Assembly (NCBI GenBank): GCA_030621975.1
Contig: JAUXGQ010000045.1
Location: 1-8,358 of the forward strand
Direction of reading: 5' to 3'
DNA: 8,358 nucleotides
From: Gammaproteobacteria bacterium
GTDB taxonomy: Bacteria > Pseudomonadota > Gammaproteobacteria > Chromatiales > Chromatiaceae
Part shown: positions 1 through 6,116 of the stretch, piece after piece
Layout of the letters: each line of letters begins with the position of its first letter
Position numbering within the stretch: position 1 is the stretch's first letter
The notes under the pieces: generated by a model
What the model saw: the letters and a program-made list of their open reading frames with translations, nothing else
Told to the model about the DNA's origin: nothing
Databases searched by the model: none
Program-made: the position numbers and the translations under genes

Positions 1-308
1 ACCCCGCCAACAGTGACGAGGCCCTGCGTGAAGTGGCCCTTGATCTTGAGGAGGGGGCCGACATGGTGATGGTCAAGCCCGGTATGCCTTATCTGGACGT
101 AGTGCGCCGGGTAAAAGAGGCCTTCGGTGTCCCGACCTTCGTCTATCAGGTGAGCGGCGAATACAGCATGCTCATGGCGGCGTCCCGGAACGGCTGGCTG
201 GATGAGCGCGCCGTGGTGCTGGAGTCACTGCTGTGCATTAAACGGGCCGGCGCCGACGGGATTCTCACCTATTTCGCCAAGAACGCGGCAGCCTGGCTGC
301 AGGACTGA
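1..308 (+). CDS. hemB: Delta-aminolevulinic acid dehydratase (porphobilinogen synthase), C-terminal part
   Basis: The 5' part lies outside the window; the last 101 codons (reading from base 3 to a TGA at 306-308) are present. The enzyme joins two 5-aminolevulinate molecules into porphobilinogen, the second common step of haem, sirohaem and cobalamin synthesis, in the cytosol. Seen directly: the opening PANSDEAL stretch, then MVMVKPGMPYLD, whose lysine matches the Schiff-base lysine of the family (second active-site Lys, K247 in E. coli numbering), then YQVSGEYSML, and the closing AGADGILTYFAK segment that is nearly invariant in HemB. The C-terminus ends where the family normally ends, so the gene looks intact at this side. 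aroE follows 100 bp downstream in the same direction. The GTG at 33 is an internal valine, not a start. Identification is very secure. Confidence 0.97.
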   Translation, partial: PANSDEALREVALDLEEGADMVMVKPGMPYLDVVRRVKEAFGVPTFVYQVSGEYSMLMAASRNGWLDERAVVLESLLCIKRAGADGILTYFAKNAAAWLQD

Positions 309-344
309 ACATCCCGGCCAGCCTGGATTTCGTACCAGCCTGGG

Positions 345-376
345 TAGGGCGGGCACGGGGTTCGTGCCCACGCCTA
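345..376. repeat. REP-like hairpin between hemB and aroE
   Basis: Stem GGGCACG (351-357), loop gggtt, and CGTGCCC (363-369) pair perfectly. Beyond one c/a mismatch and one bulged g the pairing continues as TAGGG (345-349) with C and CCTA (371, 373-376), giving about 12 bp. No T-run follows, so it is not a typical intrinsic terminator. Its GTAGGG-GGGCACG...CGTGCCC layout resembles dispersed palindromic repeats found between genes in many gammaproteobacteria. It lies 20 bp ahead of the aroE ribosome-binding site, so if transcribed from hemB it would fold in the aroE leader. Confidence 0.6.
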
Positions 377-408
377 GGCTGAGTCCCCTTAACGATAAAG
401 GTCGACCC

Positions 409-1227
409 ATGGATCGCTACGCCGTCATCGGCAACCCCGTCGCCCACAGCAAGTCTCCCCAGATCCACACCGCTTTCGCGCGCCAGACGGGGCAGCAGAT
501 GGAGTATCTCCGGCTGCTGGGGGAGTCCGGTCGGTTCGAGCAGAATGTGCGGGATTTTCTTGCGGCGGGCGGCCGGGGATTGAACGTCACGGTGCCGTTC
601 AAAGAGGCGGCATGGCGGCTTGCGGACGATTGCAGTTCGCGGGCGGAAACGGCCGGTGCGGTCAACACCCTGATACTTCTGGAGGACGGATCGCTGCGCG
701 GGGACAACACGGACGGTATCGGGCTGGTACGGGATCTTCGGGATAATCAGGAGGCCATCCTGAGGGGTTCGCGAATCCTTCTGCTCGGGGCTGGGGGCGC
801 CGCGCGCGGCGTGCTCCAGCCGCTTCTGGAAGCGGCGCCGGCGCGGCTCACCATCGCCAATCGGACGGGTTCAAAGGCGGAGCGACTGGCGGCGGATCTG
901 TCCGGCCTGGGCGCGTTGCAGGGTTGTGGTTTGGAGCGGCTGGCTGGGATGACATTCGACCTGATGATAAACGCCACGGCGGCCGGCCTGGGGGGGGAGG
1001 TTCCTGATATTCCGGATCATATCCTGGCGCGAAACGGTTGGTGCTACGACCTGATGTACGGCGACGAGCCCACCGCTTTCGTGCGCTGGGGTGAGTCCCA
1101 GGGCGCCGCCAGGTCTCTGGATGGTCTGGGCATGCTGGTGGAACAGGCGGCCGAGTCCTTTTTCCTCTGGCGCGGGGTGCGGCCTGACACCCGGCCGGTG
1201 ATCGAAGACCTGCGCCGCCGACCGTGA
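409..1227 (+). CDS. aroE: Shikimate dehydrogenase (NADP+)
   Basis: 272 aa, matching the usual length of AroE. It reduces 3-dehydroshikimate to shikimate with NADPH in the chorismate pathway, in the cytosol. Visible motifs: SKSP at 14-17 (shikimate-binding serines S14 and S16), NVTVPFK at 59-65 with catalytic Lys65, N86, GDNTDG at 98-103 with catalytic Asp102, the Rossmann loop GAGGAARG at 127-134, NRT at 151-153 (NADP phosphate-binding region), INATAAGL at 187-194, and GLGMLVEQ at 239-246 with the substrate-contacting Gln246. The family more often has INATS(S/A)G, so the alanine is a mild variant. The ATG at 409 was chosen because the protein then begins exactly with the family N-terminus (DRYAVIGNPVAHSKSP) and AAAGGT lies 6 nt upstream; the reading frame stays open further upstream into hemB but that part has no family similarity. 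It may be co-transcribed with hemB. Confidence 0.97.
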   Translation: MDRYAVIGNPVAHSKSPQIHTAFARQTGQQMEYLRLLGESGRFEQNVRDFLAAGGRGLNVTVPFKEAAWRLADDCSSRAETAGAVNTLILLEDGSLRGDNTDGIGLVRDLRDNQEAILRGSRILLLGAGGAARGVLQPLLEAAPARLTIANRTGSKAERLAADLSGLGALQGCGLERLAGMTFDLMINATAAGLGGEVPDIPDHILARNGWCYDLMYGDEPTAFVRWGESQGAARSLDGLGMLVEQAAESFFLWRGVRPDTRPVIEDLRRRP

Positions 1228-1246
1228 TCTACGTTGCCCCGGGTTT

Positions 1247-1271
1247 CCTGCGTTTCGTCCCTCAACGCAGG
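1247..1271. repeat. Inverted repeat CCTGCGTT / AACGCAGG downstream of aroE
   Basis: Perfect 8 bp arms (1247-1254 and 1264-1271) around a 9 nt loop, 19 bp after the aroE stop. Read on the minus strand it is GTAGCCTGCGTT...AACGCAGG, a form like dispersed REP-type repeats known from several gammaproteobacteria (recalled, not searched). It lacks a T-run and differs in sequence from the larger palindrome 21 bp further on. Confidence 0.6.
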
Positions 1272-1292
1272 CTACGGCTGGACGCATGACCC

Positions 1293-1363
1293 GTAGGAGC
1301 CCGCTTGCGGGCGAACCGGCACCGCGCGACGACCGTCTGGTTCGCCCGCAAGCGGGCTCCTAC
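1293..1363. repeat. Perfect 25 bp REP-like palindrome, possible bidirectional terminator between aroE and yrdA
   Basis: Arms at 1293-1317 and 1339-1363 are exact reverse complements (25 of 25), separated by 21 nt. Each arm begins or ends with GTAGGAGC and itself contains a small hairpin, GCCCG-CTTG-CGGGC, so the DNA can fold either as one long stem or as two small ones. The GTAGGAGCCCGCTTGCGGGCG pattern (first 20 bases of the arm) is typical of REP/REPIN elements, pairs of REPs in inverse orientation mobilised in trans by RAYT (TnpA-REP) transposases; no such transposase is encoded here. TTTTATTT follows the right arm at 1367-1374, so on the plus strand the structure could end aroE transcription; it also lies directly behind the yrdA stop. 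Confidence 0.75.
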
Positions 1364-1374
1364 CCGTTTTATTT

Positions 1375-1941
1375 CTACACTCCGCGGTGTTTTTCCGCCA
1401 GCCGTATGTAGTGGGCCGGGGTGTAGCTGAGGCGCTTCCGTTCTTCCTCGCTCAGGGGCCTTATGCGCCGGGCGGGGGAGCCCATCCAGAGGTAGCCGCC
1501 TTCCAGTTCCTTGCCGTTGGTCACCAGGCTCCCGGCGCCAAGGATGAGGCCAGGCTGGAGCAGGGCCCCGTCCATGACGACGGAGCCCATGCCGATCAGG
1601 CAGTTTCGGCCTACGCTGCAGCCGTGCAGAATGACCCTGTGGCCGACGGTAACCTCTTCACCGATTTCCAGGGGATGTCCGCCCGGCACGAAACGGCTTT
1701 CATGGGTGACGTGGAGCACGCTCCCATCCTGAATATTCGTGCGGGCGCCGATGCGAATGGAGTGCACGTCGCCCCTGGCCACCACCATGGGCCAAAGGGA
1801 AGCCTGATCGCCCAGGTGCACGTCCCCGATTACCAGCGCCGTCGCGTCTACCCAGACCTGGTTGCCGATCTGTGGTGTCTTCCCATCAAAGGAACGAATA
1901 TTGTGACGCGCGGCTGACCTGTTCGTCTCAGGACTCAACAT
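1375..1941 (-). CDS. yrdA: Gamma-class carbonic anhydrase-like hexapeptide protein (YrdA family)
   Basis: 188 aa, close to the 184 aa of E. coli YrdA. The fold is a left-handed beta-helix built from hexapeptide repeats that forms trimers with metal sites between subunits. Visible: RGDV at 56-59 (R56 and D58, matching R59 and D61 of the Methanosarcina Cam enzyme), NIQDGSVLHVTH at 69-80, and VGHRVILHGC at 99-108. By alignment H77, H101 and H106 are the metal ligands, with the correct 5-residue spacing of the last two. YGYLWMGSPARRIRPLSEEE-like sequence near the C-terminus is typical of the subfamily. The acidic loop containing the Cam proton-shuttle glutamates is absent, as in other YrdA/CamH proteins, so real CO2 hydration activity is uncertain. 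The ATG is preceded by GAGG 7 nt upstream and no later in-frame start fits. The gene is convergent with aroE and divergent from lemA. Confidence 0.93.
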   Translation of the reverse strand: MLSPETNRSAARHNIRSFDGKTPQIGNQVWVDATALVIGDVHLGDQASLWPMVVARGDVHSIRIGARTNIQDGSVLHVTHESRFVPGGHPLEIGEEVTVGHRVILHGCSVGRNCLIGMGSVVMDGALLQPGLILGAGSLVTNGKELEGGYLWMGSPARRIRPLSEEERKRLSYTPAHYIRLAEKHRGV

Positions 1942-2000
1942 TTCTCTTCCTCGGCCGAAGTAAACGAAATCCCGCAGTGCCAGCGTAGCGGAGTTTCCAC
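1942..2000. promoter_or_regulatory. Divergent intergenic spacer between yrdA and lemA
   Basis: Only 59 bp separate the two start codons, so both ribosome-binding sites (GAGG for yrdA at 1949-1952 on the minus strand, GGAG for lemA at 1990-1993) lie here, leaving little room for two promoters. I see no convincing -35/-10 pair. At least one promoter probably overlaps the neighbouring gene's 5' end. Confidence 0.35.
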
Positions 2001-2573
2001 ATGCAAACCAGCACCTTTGTGATTCTCGGTATCGGCCTGGTTATCGCCGTGTACGCGGTGATGATCTACAACAGCCTGGTCACCCTCAAGCATGGCGTAG
2101 CCAAGGCTTGGGCCAACATCGACGTACTCCTGAAACAGCGTCACGACGAGTTGCCCAAACTGGTGGAGACCTGCAAACAGTACATGCAATACGAGCAGAC
2201 AACCCTCGAGGGGGTGATGCAGGCACGTGCGGCGGTGGCCACCGCCCGCGAAGCCGGGGACGTGGGGGCCGTGGGCGTCGCGGAGGGCCGTTTGCGCCAG
2301 GGCCTCGGAAACCTGTTTGCGCTCGCCGAGGCTTATCCCGATCTAAAGGCCAACGAATCCTTCCAGCACCTGCACTCACGGATCTCCGGCCTGGAGAACA
2401 GCATTGCGGATCGGCGGGAGTTCTACAACGAGAGCGTGAACAACAACAACGTGCGTATCGAGCAGTTTCCGGATACGATCATCGCCCGCGGGTTCCTGTT
2501 TCGCCCGGCAGAACTGCTGGAATTTTCCGAGGAAGAGATCCGCGACGTCAATCTCAGGGCTCTTTTTGGTTAG
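2001..2573 (+). CDS. lemA: LemA family membrane-anchored protein
   Basis: 190 aa, typical for bacterial LemA, whose molecular function is not established. It has a short uncharged N-terminus, one membrane segment at about residues 6-23, then a long alpha-helical domain. Family signatures seen: VAKAWANIDVLLKQRHDELPKLVE (about 33-56, the helical hallmark of the family), YPDLKANESFQHLHSRI (about 112-128), and ENSIADRREFYNESVNNNN followed by EQFPDTIIA. Lysines and histidine directly after the membrane segment (K30, H31, K35) suggest by the positive-inside rule that the helical domain is cytoplasmic. GGAG 7 nt upstream supports the start. A GIDE-type membrane protein begins 9 nt after the stop, a pairing I recognise from other proteobacteria, so the two probably act together at the inner membrane. 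This LemA is unrelated to the sensor kinase GacS that was once also called LemA. Confidence 0.93.
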   Translation: MQTSTFVILGIGLVIAVYAVMIYNSLVTLKHGVAKAWANIDVLLKQRHDELPKLVETCKQYMQYEQTTLEGVMQARAAVATAREAGDVGAVGVAEGRLRQGLGNLFALAEAYPDLKANESFQHLHSRISGLENSIADRREFYNESVNNNNVRIEQFPDTIIARGFLFRPAELLEFSEEEIRDVNLRALFG

Positions 2574-2582
2574 CGCGAAGTT

Positions 2583-3536
2583 ATGACCTCCCCCGGGTTT
2601 GATCCCCAATTCTCGTTCTGGGCCATAGGTGCCCTTGCGCTCTGCGCAGGGGGCTTTTATTTTGCGTTCCGGAGCTGGGCCAGGGCGCGTGTTATCGAGG
2701 ATACCCCCACCGCGAAGATCCGTTCCGCCCCTCAAGGCTACGTGGAACTGGCAGGACAGGCAGCGCTGATGGAGGGTGAGCCCATCCTGGCCCCTCTTAC
2801 GGGCGCGGAATGCTGCTGGTACAGGTTCAAGATCGAGCGCCAAGGCAGCCGTAACAGATGGAGCAGGGTCGACAACGGGGACAGCGACAAGTTGTTCCTG
2901 CTCAGGGACGAGACCGGTGTTTGCATCGTCGACCCGGAAGGCGCCGAGGTTACCCCCAGTGCGCGCAACGTCTGGTACGGCAGAAGCCGCACCCCGAGCC
3001 GGCGTCCGACCGGGGCTTCCAGGCCGGCCAGTGGCTCCTTTGCCGAGCGCTGGGGACTCGGCGATCTGCTCCATGTCTTTGTGGTGCGCGGGCGTTACCG
3101 CTATACGGAAGAGCGTATCCATATTGGGGATCCGCTGTACGCCATCGGGCATTTCAAGACCCTGGGTGAGCTGGATCACCGGCGCAGCCGGGCCGAAGCG
3201 GCCGGGGCGCTGTTGCGGGAGTGGAAAAGGGACCAAGGAGCGCTGCTTGGCCAGTTCGACGCCGACAAGGATGGAAAAATCGATCTTCATGAGTGGGAAC
3301 GGGTCCGGGCGGCCGCTCAGGCACAGGCGGCCCGGGATCACGCGGAACAGCTTGACCACCAGGTTCTGCATACCCTGCGCCGCACCACATCGGCCCGCCG
3401 ACCCTTCCTGCTGTCCACCCTGCAGCAGTTCAACCTGGTGCGCCGGTATCGCTTCATCGCCCTGGCCTCCCTGACCGGTTTCTTTGTAGGCGGGATCGGT
3501 CTGGTCTGGATCATTACCGACAGATTGGTCGTTTAA
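2583..3536 (+). CDS. GIDE/BAM-domain membrane protein with an EF-hand (annotated elsewhere as 'E3 ubiquitin ligase' family)
   Basis: 317 aa. Layout: membrane segment 1 at about 12-29; a soluble beta-rich domain at about 45-200 resembling the GIDE/BAM domain of mitochondrial MUL1/MULAN (GYVELAGQAALMEGEPILAP, then CCWYRFKIERQ, LFLLRDETGVCIVDPEGAEV, and a late VVRGRYRYTEERIHIGDPLYAIG); a charged helical stretch; one canonical EF-hand loop at 226-237 (D226, D228, D230, G231, I233, D234, E237); and membrane segment 2 at about 291-312. No RING finger is present, so ligase activity is not expected despite the family name. Arginines after segment 1 and before segment 2 place the large domain and the EF-hand in the cytoplasm (inference). 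The low-complexity RTPSRRPTGASRPASG stretch at 136-151 looks like a disordered loop. Start at 2583 has only a weak ribosome site (GCGAAG), suggesting translational coupling to lemA. Function unknown. Confidence 0.85.
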   Translation: MTSPGFDPQFSFWAIGALALCAGGFYFAFRSWARARVIEDTPTAKIRSAPQGYVELAGQAALMEGEPILAPLTGAECCWYRFKIERQGSRNRWSRVDNGDSDKLFLLRDETGVCIVDPEGAEVTPSARNVWYGRSRTPSRRPTGASRPASGSFAERWGLGDLLHVFVVRGRYRYTEERIHIGDPLYAIGHFKTLGELDHRRSRAEAAGALLREWKRDQGALLGQFDADKDGKIDLHEWERVRAAAQAQAARDHAEQLDHQVLHTLRRTTSARRPFLLSTLQQFNLVRRYRFIALASLTGFFVGGIGLVWIITDRLVV

Positions 3537-3548
3537 CCCGGACTCACC

Positions 3549-3571
3549 AGAGTTCGGCATTCCGAATCTCT
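3549..3571 (+). repeat. Short hairpin just after the lemA-GIDE unit
   Basis: AGAGTTCGG (3549-3557) pairs with CCGAA and CTCT (3562-3566, 3568-3571) with one bulged t and a CATT loop, about 9 bp. It starts 12 bp after the stop codon of the EF-hand protein, where a transcript end is expected, but no T-run follows. It may protect the mRNA 3' end or be a weak or Rho-assisted terminator. Confidence 0.4.
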
Positions 3572-3642
3572 CCGCCAGACCCCTATCAGCCCGTATCACA
3601 GCGGAGTGCGCCGAGAGCGCAGAACTGTCTGATTTGTATCTG

Positions 3643-3723
3643 TTCACCACAGAGACACAGAGGGCACCGAGATTTTCAACAAAAACGTGTTGATCTCCGT
3701 GAACCCTGTGCCTCTGTGGTGAA
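3643..3723. repeat. 81 bp imperfect palindrome of the 'TTCACCACAGAG' type
   Basis: The left arm 3643-3680 and right arm 3689-3723 are inverted copies with a few mismatches and a small length difference, around an 8 nt loop (aaaaacgt). Outer arms match perfectly for 12 bp, TTCACCACAGAG / CTCTGTGGTGAA, and the innermost four base pairs are CAAC/GTTG. TTCACCACAGAG(A/G)CACAG is a sequence I recall as a dispersed intergenic repeat in many environmental bacteria. No coding capacity and no transposase nearby. Confidence 0.7.
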
Positions 3724-3834
3724 TAATTACGCTGATGCATTGGCGATGGGATTGTTTGCTCCCTACGGCGTTTAATAAATGCGAACTGGTGTATTCCCGG
3801 CTCTGAAAAATCGTGTAACAATGCGACCTTGAAC

Positions 3835-3866
3835 CTTCTTGCCTCGGGTTACGAACTCGCAAGAAG
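3835..3866 (+). promoter_or_regulatory. Stem-loop in the presumed prlC leader
   Basis: Perfect 8 bp arms CTTCTTGC (3835-3842) and GCAAGAAG (3859-3866) enclose 16 nt that contain a smaller GTT-acg-AAC stem. It ends 67 bp before the prlC start. It could be an operator for a dimeric regulator or an RNA structure in the leader; no T-run follows, so it is not an attenuator by itself. Its role is unknown. Confidence 0.35.
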
Positions 3867-3933
3867 TCGGTTGCCGCCCCGGTGAGAGATGCAGGGAAAC
3901 TGCGTTGCTCCCGCGCTTGAGGTCCTATTCCTG

Positions 3934-5973
3934 ATGAAAAACCCCCTTGTCTCCCTGTCGGGACTGCCTCCCTTTTCCCGGATCAAACCCGAACACGCGG
4001 AACCGGCCATTGACCGGGTGTTGGCGGAGAACCGGCAGCAGACAGAGACACTGCTCGGCCAGGAGGGTGATTTCACCTGGGATAACCTGGTGCAACCCCT
4101 GGAGGAACTGGATGACCGGTTGAATCGGACCTGGGCCCCGATCGGTCACATGAACGCCGTGGTAAACAGCGAGGAACTGCGGGCTGCGTACAACGCCTGT
4201 CTTCCCAAGCTCAGCGAGTACGCCACCGAAATGGGTCAGAACGAGCGACTATTCGAGGCTTGTAAGCGGGTTTCCGACAGGGCGGACGAACTTGGTCTGG
4301 ACAGGGCCCAGCGCAAGATGCTCGAGAATGCCTTGCGGGATTTCCATCTGGCTGGTGTCGACCTGCCGGCGGAAAAGAAACAGCGCTTCAAGGAGGTTTC
4401 CCGGGAACTCTCGGAACTCACCAGCCGCTACGAGCATAACCTGCTGGACGCCACTCAGGCCTGGTCCAAGACGATCGGCGCGGCGGACGAACTCGCGGGT
4501 TTGCCGGAATCCGCCCTGGAACTCGCGAAGCAGGCGGCGGAACAGCGCAATGAGGACGGCTGGCTGCTCACGCTGGAGTTTCCGTCCTACATGCCGGTGA
4601 TGACCTATGCGGACAATCGGGAACTGCGCCGGGAGGTTTACGAAGCCTATGTCACCCGAGCCTCCGACCGGGGGCCTCACGCCGGAAAATGGGACAACAG
4701 CGATTTGATGGAACAGATTCTGGCCCTGCGTTACGAATTGGCTCGGCTGCTGGGTTACGCCAACTATGCTGAGCGTTCTCTGGCCACTAAAATGGCCCGT
4801 TCCACAGACGCGGTCATGGCCTTTCTCGATGATCTGGCCCGCCGCTCTCACACCCAGGCGCAAGGGGAACTGAACGAGTTGAAGCGGTTCGCCCAGGAGC
4901 ATCACGGGTTGGATGAGGTCGAGGCCTGGGATTTCGCTTATTACTCGGAGAAGCTGCGACATCACCGCTACGACGTCACCCAGGAGGAGCTGAGGCCCTA
5001 TTTTTCGGAGACCCGTGTCATCCCGGGCATGTTCCGGGTGGTGGAACGGCTCTACGGCATCCGCATTACCCAGACCGAGGGGGTGGACACCTGGCACCCG
5101 GACGTGAGGTTCTTCGAGATTCGGGACGAGGAAGGGGCCCTGCGTGGTCAGTTTTACATGGATCTCTATGCCCGGGCCAATAAGCGGGGCGGCGCCTGGA
5201 TGGACGATTGTATCAGTCGAATGTTCACCCGGACCTGCGATCAGATCCCGGCGGCCTTTCTCGTCTGCAACTTCTCGCCGCCCCTGGGCGGCAAGCCCTC
5301 GCTGCTCACCCACGACGAGGTGGAAACCCTGTTCCACGAGTTCGGTCACGGCCTGCACCACCTGCTGACCCGCATCGATTATCCGGCGGTGTCCGGGATC
5401 AACGGGGTGGCCTGGGACGCCGTGGAACTGCCCAGTCAGTTCATGGAGAACTGGTGCTGGGAGAAAGAAGCACTGGACCTGGTCTGCGGCCATTTCGAGA
5501 CCGGGGACCCCATGCCCGATGCGCTCTATGAGCGTATGAAGGCGGCCAAGAACTTTCAGTCCGCCATGCAGATGGTTCGCCAGTTGGAGTTCGCGATCTT
5601 CGACTTTCGTATCCACAAGGAGTACGACCCGGCCAAAGGGGGGCGCATCTACGGCATATTGGATGCAGTGCGCGAGCAGGTGGCGGTGGTCAGGCCGCCG
5701 GATTTCAACCGCTTCGCCCACGGTTTTTCCCATATCTTCGCCGGCGGTTATGCCGCCGGTTACTACAGCTACAAATGGGCCGAGGTATTGTCCGCGGACG
5801 CTTATTCCTTGTTCGAGGAAAACGGGGTCTTCGACCACCAGAGCGGCGCGTCTTTCCTGCACCATATCCTGGAGCAGGGGGGGTCCAGAGACGCCATGGA
5901 CCTGTTCGTTGCGTTTCGCGGCCGCGAACCGCGCATCGACGCCCTGTTACGCCACAACGGGATCGCCGCCTAG
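3934..5973 (+). CDS. prlC: Oligopeptidase A (M3A zinc metallopeptidase)
   Basis: 679 aa, against 680 in E. coli PrlC/OpdA. This cytosolic thimet-type peptidase degrades short peptides, including signal-peptide fragments and products of larger proteases. Seen: HEFGH at 468-472 (zinc ligands H468 and H472, catalytic E469), third ligand E498 in AVELPSQFMENW, and the C-terminal FSHIFAGGYAAGYYSYKWAEV (598-618) with H600 and the tyrosines Y606, Y610 and Y613 that line the substrate site in this family. The N-terminal helical half (about 1-215) starts NPLVSLSGLPPFSRIKPEH, like E. coli NPLLTPFELPPFSKILPEH. That match sets the start at 3934, with GAGG at 3919-3922; an in-frame ATG at 3889 would add 15 residues with no family counterpart. 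The gene stands alone between two repeat-rich gaps, convergent with rph. Intact, no missing catalytic residue. Confidence 0.97.
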   Translation: MKNPLVSLSGLPPFSRIKPEHAEPAIDRVLAENRQQTETLLGQEGDFTWDNLVQPLEELDDRLNRTWAPIGHMNAVVNSEELRAAYNACLPKLSEYATEMGQNERLFEACKRVSDRADELGLDRAQRKMLENALRDFHLAGVDLPAEKKQRFKEVSRELSELTSRYEHNLLDATQAWSKTIGAADELAGLPESALELAKQAAEQRNEDGWLLTLEFPSYMPVMTYADNRELRREVYEAYVTRASDRGPHAGKWDNSDLMEQILALRYELARLLGYANYAERSLATKMARSTDAVMAFLDDLARRSHTQAQGELNELKRFAQEHHGLDEVEAWDFAYYSEKLRHHRYDVTQEELRPYFSETRVIPGMFRVVERLYGIRITQTEGVDTWHPDVRFFEIRDEEGALRGQFYMDLYARANKRGGAWMDDCISRMFTRTCDQIPAAFLVCNFSPPLGGKPSLLTHDEVETLFHEFGHGLHHLLTRIDYPAVSGINGVAWDAVELPSQFMENWCWEKEALDLVCGHFETGDPMPDALYERMKAAKNFQSAMQMVRQLEFAIFDFRIHKEYDPAKGGRIYGILDAVREQVAVVRPPDFNRFAHGFSHIFAGGYAAGYYSYKWAEVLSADAYSLFEENGVFDHQSGASFLHHILEQGGSRDAMDLFVAFRGREPRIDALLRHNGIAA

Positions 5974-5978
5974 GAAGG

Positions 5979-6014
5979 GACAGGATTAACAGGATGTTAC
6001 AGGATGAACAGGAT
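5979..6014 (+). repeat. Short array of four ACAGGAT heptamers
   Basis: ACAGGAT occurs at 5980, 5989, 5999 and 6008, spaced 9, 10 and 9 bp, starting 6 bp after the prlC stop. The composite GACAGGATTAACAGGAT is a motif I recall from intergenic repeats of many bacteria. The array ends in GGATATCC, a self-complementary octamer. Confidence 0.7.
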
Positions 6015-6116
6015 ATCCGTAAGTCTTGGATCTTCTGCACACGGCAGACCTTTTGCCGAAGTCGATAAGCAATCGGTGTTGATGCCTGTTACGGTCCGGT
6101 AGGTGATCTATTCTAA

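Larger units (their letters stand above)
3537..3933. other. 397 bp intergenic region between the EF-hand protein gene and prlC
   Basis: No credible gene is seen on either strand. The region holds the hairpin at 3549-3571, the 81 bp palindrome at 3643-3723, and the stem at 3835-3866 described separately. The stretch 3724-3830 is relatively AT-rich compared with the surroundings and is the likely place for the prlC promoter. The best candidate I can see is an extended -10-like TGTAACAAT at 3814-3822, with only a poor -35, so I do not call it. Open frames on the minus strand through this region are shadows or chance. Confidence 0.6.

Noticed and set aside
202..408. Upstream in-frame extension of aroE from a start inside hemB
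   Set aside because: The extra 69 residues have no AroE similarity, overlap hemB and pass through the hairpin repeat; the ATG at 409 gives the family N-terminus with a ribosome site.
2376..3821. Long open frame (481 codons) on the minus strand opposite the EF-hand protein gene
   Set aside because: Runs antisense through a gene with clear family motifs, has no recognisable domain, and extends into the palindromic repeat; a by-product of GC-rich codon use.
3794..3822. Possible sigma-70 promoter for prlC (TTCCCG, 17 bp, AACAAT with upstream TG)
   Set aside because: The -35 matches poorly and the -10 only 4 of 6; cannot be separated from chance without a mapped transcription start.
3889..3933. 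Upstream ATG as prlC start
   Set aside because: Adds 15 residues without family counterpart, and its upstream GGTGAGAG is too close to the ATG to serve well.
4249..5865. Long open frame (538 codons) on the minus strand opposite prlC
   Set aside because: Lies entirely within the intact prlC gene in the antisense direction and shows no protein family features.
5979..6014. CRISPR array
   Set aside because: Repeat unit is only 7 bp with 2-3 bp between copies; no spacers of the required length and no cas genes.
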